The notes beneath the pieces are model-generated. The model was not told where the DNA came from. It did no database searches and was given only the letters and a program-made list of their open reading frames with translations. This document shows positions 8,752 through 17,286 of a DNA stretch of 64,000 nt, one piece after another. Source of the stretch: Jeotgalicoccus aerolatus (lineage in GTDB: Bacteria > Bacillota > Bacilli > Staphylococcales > Salinicoccaceae); assembly GCF_014635205.1 (NCBI RefSeq), contig NZ_BMCN01000002.1, positions 248,001-312,000 of the forward strand, written 5' to 3'. The position numbers and the translations under genes are program-made. How positions within the stretch are numbered: position 1 is the stretch's first letter; the number at the start of each line of letters is the position of its first letter.

Positions 8752-9430
8752 ATTGGAAGAGGGAGGGGCTTTTATCTTGTATATTTTTACTGGACAGCCA
8801 TGCTTGAAATTTTGTTCTGACAGACTGGTATAAAACGAGTGAGAAAAGCACACTGGCAGTACCGAAAGAGAAGCCGGCCAGAACGTCTGTTGGAAAATGG
8901 ACTCCAAGATATATTCTTGAAGCCATCACAAACGAGATGAGGGCAAACGCCAGAATACCAATCAGAACTCTTTTCCATAACGTATGGATTAACAATATAA
9001 GACTGACAGCTATCAGACCATAAAATACAGTAGATGCGGTCGAATGGCCGCTTGGGAAGCTTTGAGACGATTCAAAAGCGAGCCTTAAAAAATCCGGGCG
9101 GTCGCGGTCAACGATTAATTTTATGATGCTGACGAGAACTCCCGGACTCACAAACACTGTCAGTCCGAACCAAAATCCTGCAACGTACATTTTTCTGATG
9201 AACAAGATGATAACAGCGGCAAGAGTAAAGATAATAATTTCTTCTACTCCGCCAATATTAGTCAAAATCGATATGACAGAAGCTCCGGTTTCTGTAACGT
9301 TAGCCTGAAGAAGACTGATTAACGATAAGTCAATCTTTTCTACCCACCTGCTGCCCGTCATAACTCCGGCTGCAATGATTAAAAATATTATTAAAAAAAT
9401 AAATGCTGTAATATTAAAAGTTTTTTTCAT
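8750..9430 (-). CDS. Membrane PAP2-family phosphatase
   Basis: 226 residues with about six membrane segments. The three PAP2 motifs are complete: KLIVDRDRP (residues 104-112), PSGHS (126-130) and SRIYLGVHFPTD (171-182). His129 and His178 are the catalytic pair. Homologues dephosphorylate undecaprenyl pyrophosphate, phosphatidylglycerol phosphate or other lipid phosphates at the outer membrane face. The precise substrate is not readable. It ends in the bidirectional terminator shared with the lipoprotein gene. Confidence 0.85.
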   Translation of the reverse strand: MKKTFNITAFIFLIIFLIIAAGVMTGSRWVEKIDLSLISLLQANVTETGASVISILTNIGGVEEIIIFTLAAVIILFIRKMYVAGFWFGLTVFVSPGVLVSIIKLIVDRDRPDFLRLAFESSQSFPSGHSTASTVFYGLIAVSLILLIHTLWKRVLIGILAFALISFVMASRIYLGVHFPTDVLAGFSFGTASVLFSLVLYQSVRTKFQAWLSSKNIQDKSPSLFQ

Positions 9431-9480
9431 TTCTAATCTTCTTTCTTGTTTACGATAGATTTATCTAATCTAACATGTTG

Positions 9481-9509
9481 TTGACAATTTGTCATCATTC
9501 TAATAACAT
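9481..9509 (+). promoter_or_regulatory. Promoter of the HTH/DUF1232-mgtE unit with overlapping palindrome
   Basis: TTGACA (9481-9486), 17-base spacer, TAACAT (9504-9509). TGACAATTTGTCA (9482-9494) is a 6+1+6 palindrome over the -35, a possible operator for the XRE-type protein encoded next. Confidence 0.5.
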
Positions 9510-9543
9510 TCATTATGCTTATATAGAGAAGAGTGGTGATATT

Positions 9544-10176
9544 ATGGATAATCAAAAAGAGCTGCAGAATTTTTTAAAAAATGAGGTTAAAAGCCGCAGT
9601 CTCTCGTTAAGAGAACTGAGTAAACTTACGGACATCGATCATGCAACGCTGTCTAAAATTATAAATGGCAAAAGGACAGCAAATTTAAATCATTTAAAAA
9701 AACTTTCAGAGAGTTTCGGAACAGAGCTGGAACAGTTATTAAAGATGGCAGGATTTACGGATTCTGAAAGTGATGAACTTAAACAGACGTGGAAAGCAGT
9801 ACAAAAAGTAGTTCATGAACTGGGTGGAACGGATGAAGAAATTACTTACGAACGCGTCAATCAGGAAATCGAAGTTTTTAAAAAACGGAGTCAAACAATA
9901 TCGGGTAAAGAAAAAATACGTAAAGAATTTAAAGCTAAGATGGAAAAAACATCGGGCATCGGCAAATATATAGATCAGCTGAAGGCAATGTACTGTCATT
10001 TTCTACAAGGGAACGGTCACCCTAGAGATCAAATATTAATTGGGGCAGCCCTGCTTTATTTTATCGTAACGACAGACCTGCTGCCAGACTATCTGCTGCC
10101 TATCGGTCTTCTGGATGATGCATTTATTGTGCAGGCAATTTCACAGCGGCTGGAAAATAAAAATATACTGCTGTAG
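9544..10176 (+). CDS. XRE-family HTH protein with C-terminal DUF1232
   Basis: 210 residues from the ATG at 9544, which has a GTGGTGAT ribosome site; an upstream in-frame start at 9475 would lie in the promoter and is not used. Residues about 5-60 form an XRE helix-turn-helix (LSLRELSKLTDIDHATLSKIINGKRTANL is the core region). Residues about 150-205 match DUF1232 (GAALLYFIVTTDLLPDYL, then LLDDAFIVQ), a short membrane-associated hairpin. It is 18 bases from mgtE and probably co-transcribed. Its role is unknown; a membrane-tethered regulator is an inference. Confidence 0.75.
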   Translation: MDNQKELQNFLKNEVKSRSLSLRELSKLTDIDHATLSKIINGKRTANLNHLKKLSESFGTELEQLLKMAGFTDSESDELKQTWKAVQKVVHELGGTDEEITYERVNQEIEVFKKRSQTISGKEKIRKEFKAKMEKTSGIGKYIDQLKAMYCHFLQGNGHPRDQILIGAALLYFIVTTDLLPDYLLPIGLLDDAFIVQAISQRLENKNILL

Positions 10177-10194
10177 CTGAGGAGGCGGGAATAG

Positions 10195-11547
10195 ATGGTT
10201 CAAAACTTACATCAGATTGTCCATAGCGTAACATATACACTGGAGCAGAAAGATGAACATGCATTTCAGGAAAATATTAAAGATTTACAAAAATATGATT
10301 TGACCCGGATATTTTTGGAGCTGTCTTCAGGGGAACAAAAATTATTTCTAGAATTTATATCGATTCATCAGCTGGCAGATATATTATCAGAACTGGATGG
10401 TGATAATCAGCGCAAGGTAATCGATATGATCAGTCCGCATACCGGAACGCTGGTCATCACTCAGATGAATAATGATGATTTAATTGAAATGCTCAGCAAT
10501 CTCGGTGAAAAGAAAGCAACGGAACTTCTGTCAGATACAGATGAAGAGTTTTCTCAAGATATAGAAACATTGATGGAATATCCTCCGGAAACAGCCGGCC
10601 GGATAATGAATAACCAGATGGTTTGGATTAATAAATCCTATAGCGTGCGTGAAGCGGTGGACAAGCTGAAACATTTTGCGGAACTGGCAGAATATCTCAA
10701 CTACCTGTATGTTATCGATAATGATAAAAAACTCGTCGGAGTGGTGTCTTACAGAGACCTGCTGCTCGCTGATTTACCGCAAAAAATAGAAGATATTATG
10801 AAAACGCGCATCGTTACAGTAGATGCAATGATGGATCAGGAAGAAGTAGCAAGAATAATTCAGCGTTATAATTTTGTAACAATCCCGGTCGTTGATGAAG
10901 AGGAAAGATTGCTTGGTATTGTTACAGTAGATGATATTTTGGATGTTGTCTATCAGGAAGCTGAGGAAGATATTGAGAAATTTTCTGCCTCAGGAAAGGC
11001 GATTGACTTTAACACGAAACCTTTTACTGCAGCGAAAAGAAGGCTGACGTGGCTAGTACTGCTGCTTTTTATCGGGATAGTATCAGGAAGCATTATTGCA
11101 AGTTTTGAAGAAACGCTTGAACAAGTTGTCGCGCTGGCCTTTTTCATGCCGATGGTTGCGGGAATGACCGGTAATACAGGGACCCAGTCACTTGCTGTCG
11201 TTATCAGGGGGCTGACGAAAGAACGCGTAAATACAAAACAGGTGCTGAAGCTTTTGTATAGAGAATTAAGGGTCGGTATAATTATTGGTCTGACTTGCGG
11301 AGCACTCATTTTTGTTATTGCCTACCTTTGGCAGGGCAGTGCAATTTTAGGTTTAGTTATTGGCACATCGCTGCTATGCACTTTGATTATCGGAACACTG
11401 GCAGGTACGATTATACCGCTTGTGCTGAACCGTTTAAATGTCGACCCTGCTGTAGCATCAGGACCTTTAATCACAACAATTAATGATATACTTTCTTTAT
11501 TAATTTATTTTGGAATCGCAACAGCATTCTTATCTCATTTAATGTGA
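10195..11547 (+). CDS. mgtE: Magnesium transporter MgtE
   Basis: 450 residues with the full MgtE plan: an N-terminal MgtE_N helical domain (about 30-130; METLMEYPPETAGRIM), two CBS domains (about 135-255; SYRDLLLAD and VDDILDVVYQEAEEDIEKF) and five membrane segments from about 285. MVAGMTGNTGTQSLAVVIRGL is the pore signature. The cytosolic domains sense Mg2+ and gate the channel. GAGGAGG precedes the ATG. No M-box riboswitch is visible because the gene follows the HTH gene within 18 bases. Confidence 0.93.
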   Translation: MVQNLHQIVHSVTYTLEQKDEHAFQENIKDLQKYDLTRIFLELSSGEQKLFLEFISIHQLADILSELDGDNQRKVIDMISPHTGTLVITQMNNDDLIEMLSNLGEKKATELLSDTDEEFSQDIETLMEYPPETAGRIMNNQMVWINKSYSVREAVDKLKHFAELAEYLNYLYVIDNDKKLVGVVSYRDLLLADLPQKIEDIMKTRIVTVDAMMDQEEVARIIQRYNFVTIPVVDEEERLLGIVTVDDILDVVYQEAEEDIEKFSASGKAIDFNTKPFTAAKRRLTWLVLLLFIGIVSGSIIASFEETLEQVVALAFFMPMVAGMTGNTGTQSLAVVIRGLTKERVNTKQVLKLLYRELRVGIIIGLTCGALIFVIAYLWQGSAILGLVIGTSLLCTLIIGTLAGTIIPLVLNRLNVDPAVASGPLITTINDILSLLIYFGIATAFLSHLM

Positions 11548-11578
11548 AAAATCCGAAGAGGTTCCTCTTCGGATTTTT
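11547..11578. terminator. Bidirectional terminator between mgtE and the S66 peptidase
   Basis: AAAATCCGAAGAG / CTCTTCGGATTTT with a GTTC loop and T tract; both convergent genes stop at its edges. Confidence 0.9.
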
Positions 11579-12608
11579 AATCTTTTACTGCACTTTCCAA
11601 TATTTTAAAGGTGAGATTCTCCGTATCTATTTCAGCCTCGAGACCGTATGGAATAATGGATTTCGGTTCATTATGACCGAAGCTGCCGTTATACAGCACC
11701 GGCAGGTCACTTCGTCCAGCTTCGGTGAGTATACGTCGCCATGATTCTTTATATTCAGTGTAATAGCGGCCATCCTGAGGACGTCCGATAACTATGCCGT
11801 TAATATGCTCAAATATACCGATAACAGACATAGCACGTAAATAATCTTCAAATATTTCTGGATCAAGATAACATTCAGAGGTTTCAAAGAATAATATAGC
11901 ATCTTTAAAATCACTTAATTCAGGGAAATATTTTGTGCCGCGTAAATTATTAAAGACTTCCAGACAACCGCCGATTAAATGACCGCGGCCTTTACCAGAA
12001 GCGCCGATACTTTCATAGCCAGGATTATTGTCTTTTGGACGTTCGGTACTTTTGTTTTCGGAATCCCAGCTGAGTCCGATTTTTCTAATATGCGGAGAAG
12101 TCTTAATTTCACCAATCGGTTCAGCTGAAAACCATGTTTTCTCAATTGAGTTCACAGTATACTCATCCATGGCGATATTTTCAGCGAAATCGGTTAATAG
12201 AGCAGGACCGTAACTCGTCGATATACCGTGCTTATAAAAGAATAAATGGTTCGCTGTTGTATCGGAATAACCTGTGAATATTTTCGGATTATTTTGCAGT
12301 GCATCGGTGTCTACAAACGGCAAGATACGCACTGTTTCATTACCGCCGATTGCACAGATAATTGCCTTAACAGAGTGATCTCTTAGAGCTTCATTTAAAT
12401 CCTCTGCTCTTTTCTCAGGATGGTTATAAACGTAATCAAGACCCTTCAAGGCATGAGGCATTACTTTTACTGTTAAGCCGAAAATACTCTCCAGCCGCTC
12501 GATCCCCTGTTCAGTTCTCCATTTTATATCTTCTTCACCTGCGAGTCCGCTCGATAAAGATACGAGTGCAACTGTATCACCAGGCTGTAATTTACTAGGT
12601 TTAATCAT
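11577..12608 (-). CDS. S66-family peptidase (LD-carboxypeptidase / MccF-like)
   Basis: 343 residues. The Ser-Glu-His triad is visible: Ser115 in FTGYSDTT, Glu242 in LFFETSE, His312 in GSFGHNEPK. The N-terminal PGDTVALVSLSSG and AIICAIGGNET motifs are typical of the family. LdcA members trim the terminal D-Ala of muropeptides; MccF-like members hydrolyse peptide-nucleotide antibiotics such as microcin C. The length and GYSDTT context fit the MccF-like branch somewhat better. A GGAGGCGATC site precedes the ATG. Confidence 0.85.
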   Translation of the reverse strand: MIKPSKLQPGDTVALVSLSSGLAGEEDIKWRTEQGIERLESIFGLTVKVMPHALKGLDYVYNHPEKRAEDLNEALRDHSVKAIICAIGGNETVRILPFVDTDALQNNPKIFTGYSDTTANHLFFYKHGISTSYGPALLTDFAENIAMDEYTVNSIEKTWFSAEPIGEIKTSPHIRKIGLSWDSENKSTERPKDNNPGYESIGASGKGRGHLIGGCLEVFNNLRGTKYFPELSDFKDAILFFETSECYLDPEIFEDYLRAMSVIGIFEHINGIVIGRPQDGRYYTEYKESWRRILTEAGRSDLPVLYNGSFGHNEPKSIIPYGLEAEIDTENLTFKILESAVKD

Positions 12609-12745
12609 AAGATCGCCTCCAAAGTATTTTCCAACAGTATAGCAAAGAATAAGTAATTAGTTACTAAATATATCAGTTTGCTATTCGTTCGCTTAAATTT
12701 TATAATTAAGAAAATGTTACGAATTTGTGAATGGAGTGTAAATGA

Positions 12746-13528
12746 ATGAGAAAACTTAAATTACTATCTGTATTATTTATTAGTTCTATTATATTAAGTG
12801 CGTGCAGTAACACTAACCCTTTTGATGAGCTTGCTGATGAAATTAACAGCTGGCTGGGTGCAGACAGCACGAACACAAGTGAAGAAAGCACTGATCCTGA
12901 GGAGGAAACTGAGAACAATACCGATACCGAAAGCAATAACGAAGCAGATAATGATACTGCTGGTGACACTGAAGATATTGAAACTTTGGACTACAGTCAC
13001 TTAATGAATCAAGGTGAGGCAGTTACACTCGATGAAGGCATGCATGAAGTCGGTAAAGATATCGAGCCTGGCCGCTATGTCATTACAGCAGACTCAGGAT
13101 ACGGCAATATATATGTTAAGAACGAAGAAAATCGCGGAGGCTTCAATGAAACGTTAGCAGGAGAGTCGGATAGTCCTGAAGGTCAGACGACTAAAATCGT
13201 TGGATTTCTTGACGAAGGATATTCAGTTGAGATAGCTAATTTTGAGCAAGCAACATTCACTCCGTATGAAACAGTATCTGTGGAAACAATTTTTCCTGGT
13301 CAGTGGGTAGCCGGTGAAGATTTCCCTGCAGGTGTATATGATGTGAGTGTGCCTGAAACTGAAGAAACAGGATCGCTTGAGGTGTCATCACATCCTGATT
13401 ATAATAAATCGCGACATACACTGGGGAATGCAAAATATGGTGGCATGACTGAGTTTACGATGTCCTTTGAAGATGGAGATATTGTGAACTTGAGATATGT
13501 GCCAGAGGTAACATTAACAGAAAGGTAG
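12746..13528 (+). CDS. Secreted lipoprotein with two related beta-domains, function unknown
   Basis: 260 residues. The signal peptide ends at the lipobox LSAC. Residues about 40-90 form a Ser/Thr/Asp/Glu-rich linker, as in surface lipoproteins that need a spacer. Two related modules follow: GMHEVGKDIEPGRYVI (about 98-113) and GQWVAGEDFPAGVYDV (about 190-205), the G-x-Y/W-x-x-G-x-D-x-P-A/P-G-x-Y motif found in many Gram-positive secreted proteins. No catalytic residues are recognisable. Monocistronic, with GGAG upstream and a terminator downstream. Confidence 0.75.
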   Translation: MRKLKLLSVLFISSIILSACSNTNPFDELADEINSWLGADSTNTSEESTDPEEETENNTDTESNNEADNDTAGDTEDIETLDYSHLMNQGEAVTLDEGMHEVGKDIEPGRYVITADSGYGNIYVKNEENRGGFNETLAGESDSPEGQTTKIVGFLDEGYSVEIANFEQATFTPYETVSVETIFPGQWVAGEDFPAGVYDVSVPETEETGSLEVSSHPDYNKSRHTLGNAKYGGMTEFTMSFEDGDIVNLRYVPEVTLTER

Positions 13529-13551
13529 CACGTTATATCAGCGTTATTAAC

Positions 13552-13595
13552 ATCAAACAAGGAGCAACGCATAGCGTTACTCCTTGTTTGATTTC
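13552..13595. terminator. Hairpin between the lipoprotein and tdk genes
   Basis: Long stem ATCAAACAAGGAG-AACGC / GCGTT-CTCCTTGTTTGAT with one internal mismatch and an ATA loop. The T tracts are short on both sides, so termination strength is uncertain. Confidence 0.7.
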
Positions 13596-13639
13596 TAGTA
13601 GAAGTGCTTTAGTTTCACGGGAAACATTATATAATTTTA

Positions 13640-14212
13640 CTAGATCAGTTCAAGACGTTCTTTATAGCACTTTCGGCAAACAGGAACATATTCTTCGTCG
13701 CCAATCTGAATAGATTCTCCAACGTTAATTGGATTTCCGTTATGGAGCCTCATATTAAGAGTCGCTTTTTTATTGCAGTACTGGCAAACTGTTTTCAGTT
13801 CGTCGATAGCATCAGCAAGTTCAAGTAATATACGGCTGCCTTCGAATAGTTCATTTCTAAAATCTGTTTTTAAACCAAAGGCAATAACAGGAATACCCAG
13901 GTGATCCGGAATGTCGCTCAAGTTATGAATATCTTTCTTCGATAAAAACTGGGCTTCATCGACGAGAACAACATGTACTTCTTGTTTATCATGTTCCTGT
14001 TTTACTTTGTCGAAAATATCATCTGTTATATATTCAGCGTCAAGTTCAAGACCGACTCTGGATTTAATTTTTTTATGTCCGCTTCTTGAATCAATAGGTG
14101 TTGTATATGCCAAGCAGCGTTTCCCCTGAGTCGTGTATTGATGGTGTGTCGTAATAATCTGGTTGCTTTTGTTACTTTGCATTGTGCCGTAGCGGTAGTA
14201 GAGTTTTGCCAT
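13640..14212 (-). CDS. tdk: Thymidine kinase
   Basis: 190 residues of type II thymidine kinase, which phosphorylates thymidine in the salvage pathway. It begins MAKLYYRYGTM. The catalytic Glu is in LVDEAQFL, followed by the lasso region, and two zinc-binding pairs are seen, CQYC and CRKC. The P-loop is odd: GTMQSNKSNQ at residues 9-18 has Asn where most family members have Gly before the Lys (SGKS/T). Lys15 and Ser16 are kept. Whether this changes activity cannot be judged here. Monocistronic. Confidence 0.88.
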   Translation of the reverse strand: MAKLYYRYGTMQSNKSNQIITTHHQYTTQGKRCLAYTTPIDSRSGHKKIKSRVGLELDAEYITDDIFDKVKQEHDKQEVHVVLVDEAQFLSKKDIHNLSDIPDHLGIPVIAFGLKTDFRNELFEGSRILLELADAIDELKTVCQYCNKKATLNMRLHNGNPINVGESIQIGDEEYVPVCRKCYKERLELI

Positions 14213-14287
14213 AAGTATCCCCTATCATCTCGTAATCAGCATTAATTTTAACATGAAATTGCGGCATATATATTATCAATTTGCTCA

Positions 14288-14296
14288 TGATATAAT
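14288..14296 (+). promoter_or_regulatory. Extended -10 promoter of the Crp/Fnr gene
   Basis: TGATATAAT (14288-14296) is an extended -10 with a perfect TATAAT; no good -35 is visible, as is common for this type. Confidence 0.5.
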
Positions 14297-14332
14297 TACA
14301 GTAGCAGAATAATCATTTTGGAGGGCGAAGAT

Positions 14333-14977
14333 ATGGAATTACAAGGGCATGAGAGATGTGTAAGCAGAGTTCCGATTTTTAGTCATTTAGAAATGGATGA
14401 ACTGGAAGAAGTATTTCAAAAGGTAAATCACAGGCAGATGAAAAAAGGAGAATACCTTTTTATGGAAGGTGATATTTCATCAGCTTTATACGTGATTCAT
14501 AAAGGAAAAGTGAGAATTTACCGTTTGAATGATAATGGTGAAGAACAGTTGATCAGAGTGCTCACCCATAGTGATTTCACTGGAGAGTTATCATTGTTCA
14601 GTGATGATAACGAAAGTAAATCGTATGCTGAAGTGCTTGAAGATGCAGAGGTATGCCGTATTGACCAAAAGGATATCTATGACTTAATGAATAAGTATCC
14701 TAATATCAGCATTAAAGTCATTGAGAGCTTTGCAGAGCGTCTGAATGATTCCGAATCTTTGACCACGAATATTTCATTGTTAAACAGCAAAGAAAAGCTG
14801 TTAGAGTATATTAAAACGCACAGATCAGATGAACAGCTCGTACTGACGATGACTAAAAAACATCTGGCCTCATATTTAAGTATGCAGCCTGAGACACTGA
14901 CGAGAACGTTTAACAAATTAGAAGCTGAAGGTTACATCAGTAAAATAAATAATAAATCCTACGATATTTTAAAATAG
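14333..14977 (+). CDS. Crp/Fnr-family transcriptional regulator
   Basis: 214 residues from the ATG at 14333, placed eight bases after GGAGGG; the in-frame TTG at 14318 precedes that site and is rejected. The cyclic-nucleotide-type beta-roll covers about 15-130 (MKKGEYLFMEGDISSALYVI, then GKVRIYRL). The C-terminal winged helix has HLASYLSMQPETLTRTFNKL as recognition region. A single Cys lies near the start (GHERCVSRVPIF), so a four-Cys Fe-S cluster of E. coli FNR type is not present. The next two transcription units carry TTGA-N6-TCAA boxes, its likely targets. Confidence 0.85.
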   Translation: MELQGHERCVSRVPIFSHLEMDELEEVFQKVNHRQMKKGEYLFMEGDISSALYVIHKGKVRIYRLNDNGEEQLIRVLTHSDFTGELSLFSDDNESKSYAEVLEDAEVCRIDQKDIYDLMNKYPNISIKVIESFAERLNDSESLTTNISLLNSKEKLLEYIKTHRSDEQLVLTMTKKHLASYLSMQPETLTRTFNKLEAEGYISKINNKSYDILK

Positions 14978-14994
14978 AGCAAATTTGCTGTACT

Positions 14995-15019
14995 GGTTCC
15001 CTTTTCGGGAACCTTTTTT
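14995..15019 (+). terminator. Terminator after the Crp/Fnr gene
   Basis: GGTTCCC / GGGAACC with a TTTTC loop, followed by six T. Confidence 0.85.
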
Positions 15020-15025
15020 GTTTTC

Positions 15026-15067
15026 TTGACCAAGGTCAATTTATATTATCTGAAATGACAGTAACAT
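15026..15067 (+). promoter_or_regulatory. FNR-like box and -10 of the P1B ATPase gene
   Basis: TTGACCAAGGTCAA (15026-15039) has arms TTGACC/GGTCAA and fits TTGA-N6-TCAA of the Crp/Fnr superfamily. TAACAT (15062-15067) follows after 22 bases. With a start about 7 bases after the -10, the box centres at about -41.5, the class II activator position. The same geometry recurs at 16973-17014. Confidence 0.6.
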
Positions 15068-15115
15068 TATAAGTGAAGAAGCAAGGAAAATAAATTAGGA
15101 GGAAGGAGAATTGCA

Positions 15116-16969
15116 ATGGTCAGATTTATATTTAAACAGGAAAGTAAAATTACCTTAATCGCATTTATCTTAATTATAGCTGGTCTTATGTTAAGGTTTT
15201 TCAGTTATACCGGTGCCGGGAATACAGCATTGATTGCGGCGACTCTTATTGCTATGCTGCCAATCGGAATTAAGGCTTACCAGGCATTGATAATGAAAGT
15301 ATTCAGTATTGAGCTGCTGGTATCTATCGCCGTTATAGGGGCGTTATTTATCGGAGAGTATGTCGAATCATCAGCAGTTACATTCTTATTTCTGTTCGGA
15401 AGTTACTTAGAGGCGAGAACGCTTGAAAAAACGCGATCGTCTATTAAAGAATTAACAGATATGGCACCACAGGAAGCGAATCTAATACAGCCGGACGGCA
15501 GCAGAAAAGTGATTGATGCAGATGAAGTAGAAATTGGAGACAGAATAGCGATTTTACCAGGCGGGATGATTCCTGTTGACGGGAAAGCAGTCAACGGGGA
15601 AGCAAAAATTAATGAGGCAGCTGTCAGCGGTGAGTCTGTGCCAGTATCAAAAATGAGCGGGGATCAAGTCTTCAGCGGAACGATTTTAGATTCTGGATAT
15701 TTAGAAATAAAAGCTGAAAAAGTTGGAGACGATACGACTTTTTCTAAAATTATTGAACTCGTTGAGGAAGCTCAGGATTCAAAATCTAATGCAGAAAGAT
15801 TTCTAGATAGATTTTCACAATATTATACTCCAGGCGTATTAATTCTTTCAATTATCGTCTGGGCAATTACGAGAGATCTTCATCTCGCAATTACTTTTCT
15901 CGTGATTGCTTGTCCAGGTGCACTTGTAATCGGCGCACCGGTATCGAATGTTGCCGGTATCGGTAATGGTGCTAAAAACGGTTCGCTGATTAAAGGCGGA
16001 GAAGTCATTGAAAAACTTTCTAAAGTCGATACACTCGTATTTGATAAAACCGGTACTTTAACAAAAGGACGTCCAGAGGTAACCGACTTCAAAGTTTTAA
16101 AAGGTGACAAAGAGGAGCTAATAGGTTTAATCGGCAAACTTGAAAAGGCGTCCGAACATCATCTTGGAAGAGCAATTACAGAATTCGCAGAGGATACTAG
16201 AGATCTGTCTGCATATACTATGGATCATGCGAGCGGTGTAAAGGGACGCGGAATTGCCGGTTCAGTAAATGGTCATTCCATTATTGCAGGCAATAGAAAA
16301 ATGATGAAAGAGCACGGCATCGTGATCGCAGACAATATTGAAGACTATGCATTAAATAGAGAGAAGAAAGGAAATACAGCAATCTTTGCAGCGGTAGATT
16401 CAGAACTTTTAGCAGTTATATCAATTGCTGATAAAATACGTGATGATGCAAAAGAAGCCCTGGAAACGATGAGAGAAAACGGCGTTAAGCATATAGTGAT
16501 GCTGACTGGTGATAACCGCCATACAGCGTCAGCAGTTGCAGAGGAACTCGGTATTGATGAAGTCCATGCAGAGCTGCTTCCGGAAGATAAAGTAAGGCAT
16601 GTCAAACGTCTGAAAAGTGAAGGCAGAGTAATATCGATGGCAGGAGACGGTATTAATGACGCACCAGCGATTGCTTCAGCAGATGTCGGACTTGCTATGG
16701 GGAAAGGCGGTACTGATATATCGATGGAGACCGCTGATGTCGTACTAATGGCTGACAGACTCAATCAGTATGCCCATGCACTGTCGCTGTCAAAAAGTAC
16801 GATGCGGAACATGAAGCAGAACATTATTATCGCACTCGTTACAGTAGCGTTACTTTTAGCGGGTGTACTGATGGGCGGAGTTAACCTCGCTATCGGAATG
16901 TTTGTACACGAGGCGAGTGTGCTCATCGTTATATTTAACGGGATGAGATTAATTAAATTTAAACCTTAA
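15116..16969 (+). CDS. P1B-type heavy-metal ATPase with atypical CPG and HH motifs
   Basis: 617 residues and no N-terminal metal-binding domain. Actuator SGES (171-174), phosphorylation site DKTGT (Asp310) and GDGINDAP are intact. Two signatures differ from the P1B norm: the membrane motif is CPG (266-268) instead of CPC/SPC/CPH, and the nucleotide-domain HP dipeptide is HH (348-349, SEHHLG). Near the end FVHEASV (His598) recalls the HEGxT motif of P1B-4 pumps. The transported ion cannot be assigned. GGAGGAAGGAG precedes the ATG. A separate HMA protein follows, which may deliver the metal. Confidence 0.85.
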   Translation: MVRFIFKQESKITLIAFILIIAGLMLRFFSYTGAGNTALIAATLIAMLPIGIKAYQALIMKVFSIELLVSIAVIGALFIGEYVESSAVTFLFLFGSYLEARTLEKTRSSIKELTDMAPQEANLIQPDGSRKVIDADEVEIGDRIAILPGGMIPVDGKAVNGEAKINEAAVSGESVPVSKMSGDQVFSGTILDSGYLEIKAEKVGDDTTFSKIIELVEEAQDSKSNAERFLDRFSQYYTPGVLILSIIVWAITRDLHLAITFLVIACPGALVIGAPVSNVAGIGNGAKNGSLIKGGEVIEKLSKVDTLVFDKTGTLTKGRPEVTDFKVLKGDKEELIGLIGKLEKASEHHLGRAITEFAEDTRDLSAYTMDHASGVKGRGIAGSVNGHSIIAGNRKMMKEHGIVIADNIEDYALNREKKGNTAIFAAVDSELLAVISIADKIRDDAKEALETMRENGVKHIVMLTGDNRHTASAVAEELGIDEVHAELLPEDKVRHVKRLKSEGRVISMAGDGINDAPAIASADVGLAMGKGGTDISMETADVVLMADRLNQYAHALSLSKSTMRNMKQNIIIALVTVALLLAGVLMGGVNLAIGMFVHEASVLIVIFNGMRLIKFKP

Positions 16970-16972
16970 AAC

Positions 16973-17014
16973 TTGATGCAGGTCAATTTTTAAAATTCAA
17001 ATACTGCTTATAAT
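16973..17014 (+). promoter_or_regulatory. FNR-like box and -10 of the HMA gene
   Basis: TTGATGCAGGTCAA (16973-16986) again fits TTGA-N6-TCAA. A perfect TATAAT (17009-17014) follows after 22 bases, exactly as in front of the ATPase gene. No -35 consensus is present, as expected for an activator-dependent promoter. Confidence 0.65.
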
Positions 17015-17055
17015 AAAGATAGAGATAAGAAGAGAAAAAAATAAAGGAGGCGTAC

Positions 17056-17280
17056 ATGATGAGTAATGTAACAATGCAATTAGAAACATTGAGCTGTCCG
17101 ACATGTATTAAAAAAATTGAAGGTGCACTGCTAAAAACTGCAGGTGTTGAATCGGCTAAACTAATGTTTAATGCAAGTAAAGCAAAAGCAGAATACGATC
17201 CTGAAAAGGTAACTGCAGATGAATTAAAAGGAGTCGTAGAGAAGTTAGGTTACGAAGTACTCAAAGTTAAAGAAGCATAA
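17056..17280 (+). CDS. Small heavy-metal-associated (HMA) domain protein
   Basis: 74 residues forming a single ferredoxin-like HMA domain. LETLSCPTCIKKIEGALLK holds the Cys-x-x-Cys metal-binding pair (CPTC rather than the common M-x-C-x-x-C), and GVESAKLMFNASKAKAEYDP matches the second half of the fold. AAAGGAGG precedes the ATG; 17059 is an alternative start. It probably acts as a metallochaperone or regulator for the ATPase encoded upstream, which lacks this domain. It has its own FNR-like promoter and terminator. Confidence 0.88.
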   Translation: MMSNVTMQLETLSCPTCIKKIEGALLKTAGVESAKLMFNASKAKAEYDPEKVTADELKGVVEKLGYEVLKVKEA

Positions 17281-17286
17281 TTTATT

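Noticed and set aside
10177..10194. M-box riboswitch for mgtE
   Set aside because: Only 18 bases separate it from the preceding gene.
12716..12726. Rex-like half site TTGTGAA before the lipoprotein gene
   Set aside because: Only one arm is present and it abuts the ribosome site.
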